Positions 11,634 to 25,524 of a stretch of DNA of 64,000 bases are shown one piece after another; position 1 is the stretch's first letter; each line of letters opens with the position of its first letter. The position numbers and the translations under genes were made by a program. This DNA is from Tillus elongatus (lineage: Eukaryota > Arthropoda > Insecta > Coleoptera > Cleridae): NCBI GenBank assembly GCA_964006375.1, contig OZ023265.1:154730547-154794546 (forward strand), read 5' to 3'. The notes under the pieces were generated by a model. That model made no database searches, was not told where the DNA came from, and was given only the letters and a program-made list of their open reading frames with translations.

Positions 11634-13042
11634 CAAAATTAACCTACGAAATAAAATCAACAATAAACTTCCTTTTCCAGATGTACTAATTCAATGTCTA
11701 CAGGAAGGAAACTATCACTATTAGTTATATTTCTAACGACTCACATCATACGTTTGCACAAAAATCGGCTAGTTTAAATTTCTTGGTAAACATATTGATA
11801 AATTTTCCGATAAGTAAAAGTAGATTTAATATAAAATTAAAGTACATAAAAAACGTGGCGAGATATAACGGTTATTTGGATGGTTTAGTGGAAAAATTGG
11901 TTAACAAACACAGAAGAAAGAAAATGATATCTGAATGCACAACATTTAAAAAAGATAAAATAGTGCAAAAATGTGTGTGTGTGTACCTTATGAACCACGT
12001 ATCACAAAGGGTTTGGAATACATTTTTAAGAAAGCCGATTTACATTTGACTTTTTCGACGAAAAGTATTTTAAAAAAAATTTTGGATAATACGAAAGACA
12101 AAGACAAAGCCACTGAATTGTCGAGTATTTTTGAGATAAGCTGCAAATATTGTAATCTTAAATACGTGGGTCAAACCGAGAGAAAAATAGCCACTAGATT
12201 TCGTAAACATCTCGCACACTTGCGATATGGTACGGTAGACAAATGATGTGTCGCACAACATATATGGGATAATAATCACCACATTGCCAGAGAAAATTTG
12301 AAACTTGTCAAAAATGTTATACATCAAACTATGCTTTATGCTTTTGAAAACGTTTATATATCGATTAAGAACAAAACGCCATTGAATCGTGTGGCACCTT
12401 TGATTTCATGCCGCTTATTTTCACTTTGCACTTGACTAGCTAAACACTCCTAATCTGTCTGGCAGAATAAAAAATTATTGTCAATAACTCGGCCGGTCTA
12501 TACAGATACTAGGCTCTACGTTTATTTTTCGACTTAAAAATCCCCTTCGTTTCTTTTTGTATCTAAGAAGTCATCATAAATACTTGTTTTTGCGTAGAAT
12601 AATAAATAAATATAAATACTTGTGTTTATGTAGAATTTTAGTTGGAATATCCATCCTCTGTTAAAGTTAACATTGTGTGGGAAACAGTCGTTTTTGTTTT
12701 TTAAAAAAGATGTGCGGTTGTTATTGGTTTGTTCGCCAGATGTGCTTGTCGGCGCTCGTCACGGGCTCCAATATTCACATAGTGAATTTATAGATCAAAA
12801 AGAACGTGAGCTTTCTTAAATATCGCGGTACCTTTCATTTTAAGCCATTATCCTTTAAATTAGATAAAAGCTCATAAATTTGTCAACTAGAAGATTAAAG
12901 TAGCTCTTCAACCACGTCCCTTCAATATTGACACAGTAGAACGATGGGGCGCCGACTACAATTTTTACTTCGGCTTAGTTCGTCTACCTAGGTGCGATAT
13001 AAATACATTGTAGCTGCTAATTTAATTTAGAATTTTTCATCC

Positions 13043-13071
13043 TCTGACCATGCTGACGTGGTCAGTGAAAC
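13043..13071 (+). ncRNA. Hammerhead-ribozyme-like motif in the PLE 3' end
   Basis: CTGACCAT then a 6-bp helix (GCTGAC with GTCAGT, loop GTG) then GAAAC. The GAAAC is followed by GATC, a GAAA tetraloop and GGTC, which can form a small hairpin. The helix pairs covary with those of the other copies. The CTGANGA box is imperfect here (CTGACCA), so activity is doubtful for this copy. Confidence 0.45.
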
Positions 13072-13136
13072 GATCGAAAGGTCTTTAAAAAATATGTGTC
13101 GTGGCGATTTGGGTTCTCCAGGTGTACTAAATTGTA

Positions 13137-14948
13137 TAGTGTGTTTTAAGATAGATGAAAGTAACTCCCTAATTTGACCGTACGTTTTTGACAACGAAAA
13201 AACAAATGATTGTTATCGAAAACACTTGTTCCATCACATTCGCAGTACGGGTTGTCTGCTAACTTCGTTTTCCATAGACGATATTTGCCTATATTCAGTC
13301 TGCCATTTAGATTTTAAGTAAACCACTCTGCTATTAAAAATATAGACTATAGTTGACGTAATGGTAATAATATAATAATAATATAATAATATGATAATAC
13401 TAGTATACTAATAATAATAATTATAAACGAATAAAGTTACATTAAGATCGCATCGATTTTGCGTTTGAAAAAATTTTCTATGAGACATTCAACAATTTAA
13501 ATTAACACGTCGTTTTTTGGTGCTTAACTACATGATGATAAATTGAATTATTTTAATTTTATCAGGTAGGTGTTGGAAAAACAAAAAAAGAAGATACATT
13601 AACATTCTTTAAGCAAACATTTTCCATTTATAATCGTAAAACTGTCCCTATTCTGTGTGTACTTTCCCTTAATTAGGCTTGCCATATGTTCCGTTTAGGT
13701 AACACGATATCCGTTATACCCAACCCCCAAATGTTACGTAAACAAATACAACAGCCATCGGAAACAAAAGAGATCTACTTTGTGTGTTGAATAGCGTCAT
13801 GATTTCTACTTAATACGAACGAAGGTACGCTGAAAATTAATATTTTTCCCAAAACGGATTTGATCAGTAATCGCCTGATCCCCGAGGTCGCTTTACATAC
13901 ACCTCCCGTTCTACAAATTGGTATTTTTATCGTGTTATAACTCTATTTAATTTGCATTTGTTTGCACAGCCTGTTACGATCACGGTGCAAGCAAACAACA
14001 TTTATACGCGACACAGATGTTCACCTATCACCCAAATTAAATAACAGTTTTTGTCCGCTGTTATTTACTGTTTTAATATCACCCTACGGAATGATGTGAA
14101 CTGCCTGTGGTGCGCGGGAAACTTCATCAAAATCTATAAGTCGAAATAATGAACCTCGGGTTGCTGAATAAACTAGCTAAATAACATCGGGATACGCGCC
14201 GTCGTGGTCCCACCTGTGCCTCCTCATTTGGAAGAACAAGGGAGTTAAAACGCCCACTGCAGACTCAAGTACCAGGTGTGGGTATTAAATAATGACACTG
14301 GGCTCCCAAGAAACTGCAGTATATGTAAGCGAATTCGGTTTTCATAGTGAACAGCCGTACGGCAGACTTTTGTTGTCGGTTGTTTGTCTCCAGTGTTGCA
14401 AAAACTACAGTCGAGCAGTTTGCGTCCACATTACATTCAATAACAGTTAAACTTTATTCACAATTTAGAAAATAACATTGCTTTGCACAGTCGCTACTTT
14501 TAAAATGAGTTTGTAAATTCGATGACAATAAATCTCACTAATAGTCTTTACAAAACGAATGGAAATAACAGTCATAACAGACGTACCTCAAAAATAGAGC
14601 CTTCCTATTTACCAAGTTGCGTATAGTTTAGGTTTTTACGTGTAGTAAACCTTTAGTTGTCACAGGTTATCAATGCCAAAATTTTAAAATATTATACTTC
14701 TTAAATACATTTGGTTGCACAAGAACAATAATCTTCGTGCCAAGTGCGGACAGATAGCAGTTTCTCAAGTAGAATCATGAGTAGGAGTTGAAACTGCAAA
14801 AGACATGTAGTTGTGAGAAATTCTGAGTGGAAAAACCAAATACTTTTACAGCTATACTTTTGGGAAGAGGATGTAAAGGAAGCTATGTGAACACATGCAC
14901 AGCTTACTTAGCTTGTTTCTTACACAAGACGGTTAAAATTTATAATAA

Positions 14949-14950
<2 letters not shown>
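13137..14950. other. Unrecognised AT-rich sequence with an ATA/TAA-rich tract
   Basis: A simple (TAA)n/(TAATA)n tract lies at 13365-13430. The interval 14080-14420 is more complex in composition than its surroundings but I see no coding frame, RNA gene or repeat match. Confidence 0.35.

Positions 14951-15020
<70 letters not shown>
14951..15020. repeat. (TA)n microsatellite, ~70 bp
   Basis: Pure TA run. The flanks do not match TA-HINE arms, so this is one of the free-standing tracts. Confidence 0.9.
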
Positions 15021-15024
<4 letters not shown>

Positions 15025-15159
15025 AAGCTTTGGATGCCTTCCTTAGCTAAATAGCATTGACCCCCAAATCCAGTTCACTGTCGAAATAGAAAAATATTTT
15101 TCTTTGCTCTTCCTAGATCCACCAAAAACTGACTCCGAGGATTTTGTTACACTGTTTAC

Positions 15160-15899
15160 CGAAATCAACCTACACTAATCGCTACCTTAACAACCAATCC
15201 CATCGCAACTAAACTCCCCGATTTAAATTATAGTAAGACGACTAACTGACGATTCTAATAAACACAGAGAAGTAAACATTTTTAAATGGACATTACAAGA
15301 AAACGCACCCGACGAAAATCACATACCACAAAATATTAGGGACGCCCAAAAACCGCAACAAGAAAAGAAACCGCGCAACAGCACAAATCCTTCTTACCAT
15401 ACATCAAAGGTATAACCGACAAGGTTAGCCGAATTTTTAAAACCCATAAAATCAAAATAATATTCACAACAGAGCAAAAACTGCCAAATATGATAAAAAG
15501 CTCCAAAGATACGATTCCACACGAAACCAATTATGTAAATTACGAAATAAATAATTTAGATTATGAAACATATAATGAAAATTCGCCATCAGAATTGTAC
15601 GATGTACACAACCAAAATTTTCCTATAGCAGGCACGTCTACGGATAATCGATAGGAGATATTTATAATGTAAATGTTCAAACAAATAATGTACCTAAGAA
15701 GGGCCGTGATAGTAGTTGTATTTATAAGGAGAGAATGAATGACTATAGAAGTAATTTAAACCTCAACTTGAACAATTACGTAAGCGACAGTCAACAAATG
15801 CATTCTGTTGTCCTAGCTGATGCATCAAAACAAACGAAGATAGTTCAACAGGACAATGATAGAATTGTGAAGTATGTAAACAACTTTGCAGTATTTTAA
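15160..15899 (+). pseudogene. PLE-like retroelement remnant (RT C-terminal region), second family
   Basis: Translation gives LPKSTYTNRYLNNQSHRN, then LTDDSNKHREVNIFKWTLQE, ENHIPQNI and FLPYIKGITDKVSRIFKTHK. These match the order of blocks following the reverse transcriptase in Penelope-like and related elements (cysteine-poor 'TNRYLN-SHHP', 'NI-K-IL', 'LPY-KG-S-KI-RIL-KH'). An open frame without ATG runs 15391-15651 and, after a frameshift, 15663-15899 (ends VKYVNNFAVF). The last ~78 residues are not recognised. It differs from the 11-kb PLE. Assignment to PLE rather than another RT class is inference. Confidence 0.5.
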
Positions 15900-16240
15900 C
15901 AGTAACTAATTTGAATATACACATACTAACATGTCTTGTACATAATCATTAAAAGTTTTAAATCAACAACAAATACCACCGCTACAATACAAGATAAGAA
16001 ACTAATAGGAGCATATACGTCTGTATTTAGTAGAGAAAGGTTTCACCAAGCAAGGACAATAACAATTACTCAGTATTTAAATTTGTCTTCTTTTCTGAAA
16101 ACAATGCGTTTACACGCAAGTCTCATAAAAACAATTAGTAATTGAGGATTCTAATTACCTAAGGTCCACCTTATTCACCAGATCTGGACTAGTCTCACTA
16201 TCGTCTCTCTCCTCAACTGAAAAAAGCAGGACAAATTTTA
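15900..16240. other. Unassigned stretch between retroelement remnants
   Basis: An open frame at 15936-16145 has no recognisable motif. Some of this may still belong to the upstream retroelement. Confidence 0.3.
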
Positions 16241-16259
16241 TTCAAACGCAAAGGTAATA

Positions 16260-16959
16260 GAAGCGGACGGCAGCACCCTCCACTCAAATATACAATATTC
16301 TAAGCCTGTCTCTTTATCCCAATTAGATGAGGATCGCAGACTCATGGGGGGTTCTATCTCCGTGGATCTCCAAAAAATATTAGACTGGGGAAGTAGAAAT
16401 CTTGTACAATTCAACCCCACCAAATCACAGTCTTCCTTACTTTCTCATAAGAGATACACCAGCCCTAGACCCATCACAATAAACAACCAAGTTATTCAAA
16501 GTAATGAGCCCTTTTCACTTGTTGCCATTTCTGTGGATCGAAATCTCAATTGGCACCAACATGTCACATCAATTGTAGAAGCGGCTGCTAAGAAATTAGG
16601 TTTCCTCTTCCTAGCTCGCAAATACTTTTCACCAGCTAATCTGTATAACTCATATACTTCACAAATAAGACCAAACCTCGAATACTGCTTCCACACCTGG
16701 GGTGCTGCTGCCGCTTCTACACTCGCTATCTTGAACTCCATTCAGAAGAGAGCTATACGTCTCATCGGTGACCCTACCTTCACCCAAAGGCTGTCATCCC
16801 TTGCCCACCGAGGTGCCGTTGGTGACCTCTCTCTCTTTTATAGATATCTGCACGGGCACTGCTCAGAAGAGCTTTCTTCCATAGTTCCTCCACCTGCTGC
16901 CCCCAACAGATCTACCAGGGGAACAGAGCGAATGCACCCTTTTACTGTCCAGGTCACCA

Positions 16960-16965
<6 letters not shown>
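16260..16965 (+). pseudogene. LINE (Jockey/CR1-like) ORF2 C-terminal fragment
   Basis: Begins in a damaged version of the YADDSTLHS catalytic box (readable intact at 46032 in the sister copy) and continues as one open frame 16344-16965. This contains SISVDLQKILDWGSRNLVQF, KKLGFLFLARKYFSPANLY, RPNLEYCFHTWGAAA and GDLSLFYRYLHGHCSEELSS, the thumb and C-terminal region of insect non-LTR retrotransposons. It ends abruptly at a (TA)n tract within '...FTVQVTRH', where the sister copy at 46735 continues. The open frame is intact over ~205 codons but lacks endonuclease and most of RT. Confidence 0.8.

Positions 16966-17041
<76 letters not shown>
16963..17041. repeat. (TA)n microsatellite replacing the LINE 3' end
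   Basis: ~79 bp of TA that begins precisely where the LINE frame stops matching its sister copy. Confidence 0.9.
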
Positions 17042-17042
<1 letters not shown>

Positions 17043-18265
17043 TATTAAATTAAATGTTTAGAAACGCTACAGTCTAGCTGCATAAATATATTGAATTCAG
17101 GGGAGCTTACGTTAAATGATAAAAAAAGTGTTTCTAACCTTGTTCACTTCAATAGTAGGATACAACTTTTCAATAGGTCCTTAAACATAACATCAAATTA
17201 TTTCACTCATGTTGATGCTATGAAGTAAAGTTTAAGAAGGATCGGTGAGCAAATTCGACTTGCGAATCCGGAGAAAAAGCCTCTATACTGTGTTAAGATA
17301 GATTGGCTTCGCTAAGCACGGTTAGCCATATTCGTTAAAACAGTTAACTTTTCTATTATACTCGGTAAAAAAATCGTTAAATCATATTCTCTATTTAACT
17401 TAAATTCGCGTAAGGTGCTAAATAATTAGAAGTCGTAAGTTCAAGAACAAGGGATTGAAGATAAACTTTAATGCAAAATTGTGTAGTTAGATGGAATATG
17501 GTCTTCGTAGTTACAAAGAGGATATAAACTGAAGAGGAAAATGATAAAGGCTCCATCTTAAGCCAAAGTTTTGCTAACACTTTCGTTGTTTAAGAGCTTC
17601 GTTCAGTAAATGCACGGTGCGATTAAATTGGCTCGTCTGAGTTGCGTCCTAAGCTGCGACATTCACCAAGAAATGTGAACCAAATTGCCTGCTCAGTCTA
17701 CCTAGCAAATCGTATTGTTTTTCCGGTTTTGTTTAGGCCATTTCCTCCGACCGTGAAGAAGACGTTGCGACGTAATATTCTACGTTGCTCTCCTCATGAG
17801 CGACGAATATGCTTGAAACTCAGCGCCGGATTCAATTTTGTTTAAATCGCATATTCAATTTGTACAGTTTGATAAGCAACATATTACATGAACAGATTTG
17901 AGGAATTGCTGTTGTTTCTGGCTATATTTGTCGGACTGTTGTTTTATGGTTTTACGGCGATGTACAGTCGTATTTTTAAACGCTTGACTTGACCCCCTTC
18001 TTCGATGGTGCATCCCCCCACCCATCACAAAATTAAATTCACTGAAACATGCAAGAGTAGCGGGAATATTACAATGTTTGTAAAGCTTGAGATATAATCA
18101 TTCAAGCGTATTTTATATATGAGGAGTCTTTTATTGATGTTAGCATTGTAATCATATCAGTATCTCGTCTTGGCATCTATAAGAATTTATTGCCTGAAAA
18201 CAATTTGTTGGACTGAAATAATCACAGCATTTGGATTATTTTAACTGTAGCCAAAATAATTCTAA
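17042..18265. other. Unrecognised sequence
   Basis: Open frames at 17395-17580 and 17642-17845 show no motifs. 17580-17850 is more GC-balanced than its neighbours but nothing specific can be assigned. Confidence 0.3.
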
Positions 18266-19675
<1,410 letters not shown>

Positions 19676-19765
19676 TAAAAACCCCACCCAAACAAAGGAC
19701 CTGTCATTTGTAGAAATTCCATTCCCTTTTACTAAGTGAAAATCGAAACCTGCGACGAGTACTGA

Positions 19766-19975
19766 TAAGTACACCTGGAGAACCCAAATCACCACAACAC
19801 ATATTTTTAAAGACCTGACATCGTTTCACTAACAAAGTTGGCGTCATCAGAGGATGAACAATTCTGTCGCTGAATTTTTCGTCCCCTGATAACGCTAACT
19901 TTCTTAGTGAAACGATCCACAGGTCGTTAAAAAGATGTGTTGTGACAATTTGGGTTCTTCACGTGTACTTATCTA
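19766..19975. repeat. Palindromic pair of PLE 3' ends, second example
   Basis: The minus arm (19850 back to 19766) carries CTGATGACGCCAAC with GTTAGTGAAAC. The plus arm (19886-19975) carries CTGATAACGCTAAC with CTTAGTGAAAC. Both arms end in the 'gaacccaaat' / 'atttgggttc' and 'aagtac' blocks of the PLE terminus. Arrangement is the same as at 3089-3335. Confidence 0.65.
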
Positions 19976-20329
19976 TCATCTTTTGTCTCAAAGCCACATT
20001 TGTTAACTTATAATACGATCATAAAAAATAATTACTTTGAAGAAAGTTGCTTCAGGTTAACGAAAAGAAGGACTTAAAGGGAACATATTGAAAATACCAG
20101 TATCGAAATTTCCTCCAGTTAACACCAAATTTATGCCAAAGCTTTGACTAAGATATTATAAACCAAAATCGAAATATATAATATAAAATTAATCATTTGT
20201 TTTACTCACTTCTTAAATCAATAAATTATTTTATTATTAGTTTTTGGTGGAAGCACCTAGGCTATTTCCTGAATCCTAAATTTAGCTCACCTAATTTTAT
20301 GAAATATTATTTTCCAGGATTGACAAAAA
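19976..20329. other. Unrecognised AT-rich sequence
   Basis: No coding frame or repeat match is seen between the PLE palindrome and the tandem array. Confidence 0.3.
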
Positions 20330-21699
20330 AATAGTGCTGCAAATTGAATCATAACTTCCACATTGCTATGATAATTTACTCTCCGCAGAAAGACATTCCC
20401 ATGAAATGAATTTAGATGGTCCTTCCCACTGAAGCGATGTTACCCAAAAACAATTCGAAGCGTTCCTTTCTAGGGTGCTAACTTTATACCAAATTTGAAA
20501 GTTGTCGTACGAAAGTTATTGCGCCAACTAACAGAGACATACAGACCGACAGACAAAAAAATTCGCTCCAGAATCAAGTTTTCTATACGCTTTGAGACTT
20601 TTTACGCCGTTTAAGCCAAAAAAATTTCAAATTTCTGTCACCGATATTCCACCCCCACACATTCAACCCCTACTTTAATTTTAATATAGATCACCAGATG
20701 TTTGATGAAATTGAAAGTTTTCTAATAAACGAACCTTAAAACGTTATATTACTCCTTCTTTAAATAAAAAATGTAAATTTTCACCAAATCACCCCCGTTC
20801 ATCCCCTACGCATTGTGGCGAACCCAAAAACAATCCGAACCGTTTGTTTGTTGGGAGCTAGCTATATACCAAATTTGATCATACAGACCGATAACCCGAC
20901 AGACAAAACAAAAATTCGCCCCAGAATCAAGTTGTCTATATGCTTTGAGACTTTTTACGCCGTTTAAGCAAAAAACAAATTGAAAATTTCTGTCACCGAT
21001 ATTACATCCCCACAAATTCAACCCCTAATTTAATTTTCGCATAGAATACCAGATGAAGTTGAAAGTTTTTTAATAAACAAACCCTAAAACGTTATATTAC
21101 TCTGGTTTTAAAGAAAAAATGTAAATTGTCTTCAAATCACACACCCCCCCACCCATCTATCCGCTATCCCCTGAAGCGATTTTACCCAAAAACAATCCCT
21201 ATACAAAAAAAATTCGTTACAGAATCAAGTTTTCTATAAGAGTTGAGACTTTATACGCAGTTTTGGCAAAAAAAAATTCTACATTTTTGACAACAATATT
21301 CCACCCCCACACATTCAACTCCTACTTTAATCTTAGCACAGACTACCAGATGTTTGATGAAATTGAAAGTGTTCTAACAAACAAACCCCAAAACGTTATA
21401 TTACTCTAGTTTTAACGAAGAAATGTCAATTTCCACCAAATTCTGTAGCCATTTTATTCAAAAACCATCCGAACCGTTCGTTTGTCGAGTGGTAACTTCG
21501 AGAAATTTGAAGACGATATCTCAATTCGTTCTGAAGTCATTATGGCTACAGACAGACCGACAGACAAAAAAAATGTCGTTTCCAAAATCGTGTTTCCTAT
21601 AATTTTTGACACTTTTTACGACGTTTAAGCAAAAACACAAATTGAATTTTTGTGACCGATGTCATACTTCCACACGTATTGACAATGTGGAAATTGAGC
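20330..21699 (+). repeat. Tandem array, about four units of ~300-360 bp
   Basis: The block 'tgagactttttacgccg' recurs near 20600, 20946, 21247 and 21607 (spacing about 346, 301 and 360). Each unit also has 'acagaccgacagac', 'caagttttctata', 'accgatattccacccccaca' and 'aaaacgttatattactc'. A leading non-repeated segment (20336-20395) is shared with 44955-45010 and with positions 1-60. The array runs into a TA-HINE. Non-coding, diverged satellite-like sequence. Confidence 0.75.
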
Positions 21700-21790
21700 T
21701 TTTAGTGAATTTTCGTAGAAAAAATTTACTAATGGGAAGATCCTGACTTTTGAATTTTGAAAAAAAAATGCAAATGAGCGCGAACTAGGA

Positions 21791-21888
<98 letters not shown>

Positions 21889-22206
21889 ACCGATAACTCA
21901 AAAAATTATGAACCGATTTTAATCAAATTTGGCATGTACCTTCCATTTTTAAGTGGCTTGGAGAAGTTCGTTAACCAGGAAAATTGGACGAGGTTTTCCG
22001 GGAAAATTTAGAGTTTTCATTCAAAAAAATAAAAAAGCTGTTATAACCAAATTTGGTGGGTAGGTTTACGATATAAAAAGTAAACTATACACCAAAATTT
22101 AGTTTGCTATGTTACAAGAAAAAAAAAGTTATAAAAAATATTGGATGCCAGATCATTTCTATGAAAATTCACTACCATAACGCACTTGCTGCGTCCGGGC
22201 TTTTTT
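21700..22206 (+). mobile_element. TA-HINE copy, subfamily B, complete, with (CT)n-(TA)n core
   Basis: Ends: 'tttagtgaattttcgtaga' on the left; 'gaaaattcactaccataacg' then cacttgctgcgtccgggc and a T-run on the right. The core is (CT)n at 21791-21818 followed by (TA)n to 21884. The right arm has 'ggtgggtaggtttacgatat', as at 5505-6076. Confidence 0.8.
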
Positions 22207-23040
22207 GATCTATTATGCTGAAACACATGGTTATACTTATTACAAACGACATAAGTCAACTTGGTTGAGGAAGTTTTAAGCTAGCAAGCTGGCATACCTC
22301 TAAATTAATATCTTACCTTACTTCTATCGTATTTCATTAACAATCTCATTAAAGTTATCCCTGGAGGACCCAGTTTCAGTCCCAAGAAGTCGAAGAATGT
22401 TCCAACCCTAAAGGAATCCTACGAAATTCATCAAGTATAATGGCACAGTGAAGGTAGTTTAAGGATTACCGAAACCTGTGAAGCCTAAGCACCGACGAGG
22501 ATTATTTATGAGGGAAGCGAAAAGAAAGAAAAAATGGAAATACTTCACATCACAAATTGAGGATCACGCTCTCCCTCTAAGGGAATTGATAAATTCAGCG
22601 AGAAACCTCAGATGAGCAGCCAGAAATGAATTGCTCTTATCCACTGGAATTTGATAAGAGGAATTAAACGAGCTCATAATATTGTGAGCCACAGAGACCC
22701 GTGATAAATTTTCTTGTTTTGTGGGATCAAGGGAAAGGGAGATATGGAGGGGTGAAGAGGTAAATTTGACCCCTAGTCTATCTAAGCTCAGTCTTAAGTT
22801 TTTGCCTAATTTTTTTTTGTCTTTAATAACTAGTTACTAATGTTAAAGAGGTTGAAAAAGGCCATTATTTAAACAAAACATATTCTTTGCTTTCTGTTAC
22901 TTTATAAAACCATTAGATGATAAATCATGGCATATGCACTTTTACATACAGTTGTGGTGAAAATAATATTTTACATATTAGCAACATTCCTGTAAGATTT
23001 AAAATTTTACGCAATGTAAAAGGATTACACTTCACCTATA
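22207..23040. other. Unrecognised sequence
   Basis: No motif is readable. The part 22380-22760 is purine-rich but has stops in all frames within short distances. Confidence 0.3.
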
Positions 23041-23046
23041 ATGCGA

Positions 23047-23400
23047 GGACCTCGGTGGTTCAGAGGTAAGAACGTGTGTCTTTGAACCGAAGGGTACTGG
23101 GTTCGATCCCGGCGTACTCCTTTCACTTTTTCAGTACAAACTGTAAAATTAACATCAACCGAGGTTCTGGCATTGTACTTGAGCAAGTTGAATGTTTGCA
23201 CGTTCCGCCCTTCGGAGGGGGCGTAAAGCCGTCGGTCCCGTGTCCATGCGATGTTGGGCACGTTAAAGATCCCTACCCTCCATACATAAAGACAAAGGTT
23301 CGGCAAAATTTCCAGGATAGTGAGGTGAAACTGCTCCCTGGCGTCGGTGATTTGCCATAGTCGCGGAAATAGGCTGACGTTAAATAAACAAAACACACAC
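23047..23400 (+). repeat. tRNA-derived SINE, the best-preserved copy
   Basis: Head with A-box-like 'tggttcagaggtaag' and B box gggttcgatccc. The body has 'cgttccgcccttcggaggg', then ggcgtaaagccgtcggtccc and 'gggcacgttaaagatccc'. The tail is 'ctggcgtcggtgatttgcca' and an A/C-rich end. A 125-residue minus-strand frame across it is a by-product of the repeat. Confidence 0.85.
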
Positions 23401-23731
23401 ACCTATAATGCAAAAAATTTGAATTGGGCTACTGGCAGAACAAAAATTTTTGTTTTTGTTTCGCTAACAGCAGCTGCCCTTTGTAAAACTGTTAAAGTGG
23501 CGATGACTATTACGCTACGTATTTTTATTGTAATGTCATAGTTTTTCCGTAGCGCTATTGCTCTTACAATGCGGTGTGCCTTGCTGTGTGGAGATACTTT
23601 AAAGATTAGATCTCTTTATTATGGTAGCAACGCCAAACGATTTCCAAAACGTAATTGCCAAAATATAGCAATATTTACACATCAATTGTAAAACCAATAG
23701 AAAAGTTTCTATATATGTATTTTTCTACGTT

Positions 23732-23790
23732 TTTAGCGACTTTTCATTGGGAAAAATTGGCTGATAGAGAGACCACGAAAAAAAGCTTAT
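23732..23790 (+). mobile_element. Degenerate TA-HINE left end
   Basis: 'tttttagcgacttttcattg' followed by an 'aaaattggctgatagagaga' match to the family left end; nothing further of the element is seen. Confidence 0.4.
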
Positions 23791-23794
23791 GAAA

Positions 23795-24660
23795 AAATGT
23801 CCTCGCGCAACAGGACGTTAAGAACGAACATGAATGTCGCCCGCGTTTGTTACGGATGATTCACGACAGTCATTAGGATTTCGCGCAGCTTCTCTAAATT
23901 AAACATTATTCACAAAGATTTACATTTTCACCACTGCAAAATTGTTGTGCAAGAAATGAAGTCCGATGATCCCGCTAAACGAGTCGAATTCTACAGGACA
24001 ATGAAGAATCGTTTTAGGAACTTCTATAACATGTGGTTCTTCGATGAATCCAATTTTCACATCAACGGCCACGCCAATAAACAAAATTGTAGATATTTGG
24101 CATTTCACAGCCCCCTGGAACTGCATCAGAAACCGTTACACTCGTCTAAGCTTGCCGTATAGGCTGCCATATTAGGTCGATGAATTGGTCCATACTTTTT
24201 TAGGGATACATGTGGTCACACTCAGACCGTTAAGTCCGATTAAAATTGCCATATGATCTGTACTTTTTTGGCTCCAGAAATTCTGAACCAGATTGGCTAC
24301 AGCCGAAACACATTTTTGCAGGAAGATGAAGCCACTTTCCACGTCACAAATAATTCGTTAGCTGCTCTTCCAGAGTTATTCCCTAAAAGGGTAATTAATT
24401 TGACGCCAAGGAAACATCAAGTGACCACCAAGCAGTCGCGATTTAACGCCTGCTGATTTTTTACCCTGAAACTACTTAAAAAGTAAAAATTTCAGCCCAT
24501 TACCACACAAGTAAAATGTTTTAAAACAAAGAATCACAGACGAAATCAACGCCATTCCAAAAGGGATGCTCCAGCGAGTTATCGAAAATTTCAGTTACCG
24601 TAAAATGAGTGTGAAGAAGCGAATGGTGCGCTTGTTTTTTATAAACTAAAATTCAGGAAC
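23795..24660 (+). pseudogene. Mariner-superfamily (Tc3-like) transposase pseudogene
   Basis: Translation shows a faded HTH region (NIIHKDLHFHHCKIVVQEMK), then YNMWFFDESNFHINGHANKQ and NCRYL, the first catalytic aspartate block, followed by IGPYFFRDT. After a stop, FLQEDEATFH corresponds to the second (QQDGA-PH) block, and AALPELFPKRVI follows. A frameshifted DLTPADF marks the third block. Same superfamily as the intact element at 42719-43807. At least four stops or frameshifts; no termini identified. Confidence 0.75.
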
Positions 24661-25522
24661 GGTTTTTTAAATTAAACAGTAACTAAAACAAGTTTGAGCT
24701 AATTCTGGTATCTCATTTTTGAGTATCAAAAACGAAAAACTTTATGAGCACCTTTACTATACAAGTCCTAGAACTTTCTTGTACTGACGTATGTATGATT
24801 TGCGGCAATAAATAAATATTAATAAAATAGTAATAATAATAATAATAATTCTAACGCTGCAACAATTCAACAAACCTTAGAAAGTATAATTCAAAAATAT
24901 TTCAGCGTTTAATATTCACGCCACAGCAAAATGAAGCCTCGGACCAGACTCTGTGGGGCAGATAATCCTCGGAAGACCGTACTAACAATTTCATTAAAAC
25001 TCCTGATAGAAATATGGATGAGTACAAAATTTTATAGGGAAAGAGATGTGTTATAAAGTGGAAGTGAGACAGATTGGATGAGAATGTTTTAAGCACGTGG
25101 TCTTGCATATGTTGAGGGCGTTGGTATAGTCACTGGGAAACGTTTCTCATCCCGTACAGCATGGCTTATCTTAATAGAGTTTTCTTCAGTGGAGTAATTT
25201 CTCGTATAAAGCCTTGGCGTGAACAATGTAATATGGTTTTATCATTTGTCCGTCTCTTAGACGTTAACTCCACCATGTACGAAATATTTTGCAGACTATG
25301 TGCGTACTCTTCAAAAGTTTTCGTGATTTTTTGTTTATACCTGTTCAATTTCACATCAAAGTCTAACAATACCAATAAATAAACTTCTGGGCAAAATTAA
25401 CGCATCACTCTATTAAACTCAAATAATTACATTAATGAAACTAAATTTAACTGAATTATAATGAAAAGTTACAAACTGAGTTGATACAATCATTTGAGAA
25501 AGAATTCAGCTAAACATGACCT
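24661..25522. other. Unrecognised sequence with a short (TAA)n tract
   Basis: (AATAAT)n runs at 24808-24850. Overlapping frames at 25161-25382 on both strands have no motif. Confidence 0.3.
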
Positions 25523-25524
25523 TA

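Larger units (their letters stand above)
11107..13136 (+). pseudogene. Penelope-like element, 5'-truncated and broken
   Basis: The reverse transcriptase part begins with RPIISAIDSPTYNLAKWLSN and has the palm motif ISFDVASLFPSVP (11109-11387), then after a stop an EGTAMGNLLCPFIADLL block. A TA-HINE end interrupts it at 11506-11633. The linker (ARYNGYLDGLVEKLVNKH) and the GIY-YIG domain (ISCKYCNLKYVGQTERKIAT, then RFRKHL) follow at 11783-12246, with a stop where other copies read DKSCVAQHI. The C-terminus ends at ~12434. A ~600-bp 3' UTR ends at the hammerhead-like segment 13043-13136. PLEs move by target-primed reverse transcription using the GIY-YIG nuclease. Multiple frameshifts make this copy dead. 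Confidence 0.8.

Noticed and set aside
20330..21699. CRISPR-like array
   Set aside because: Units are 300-360 bp and diverged throughout; there is no short repeat/spacer structure and the DNA is eukaryotic.
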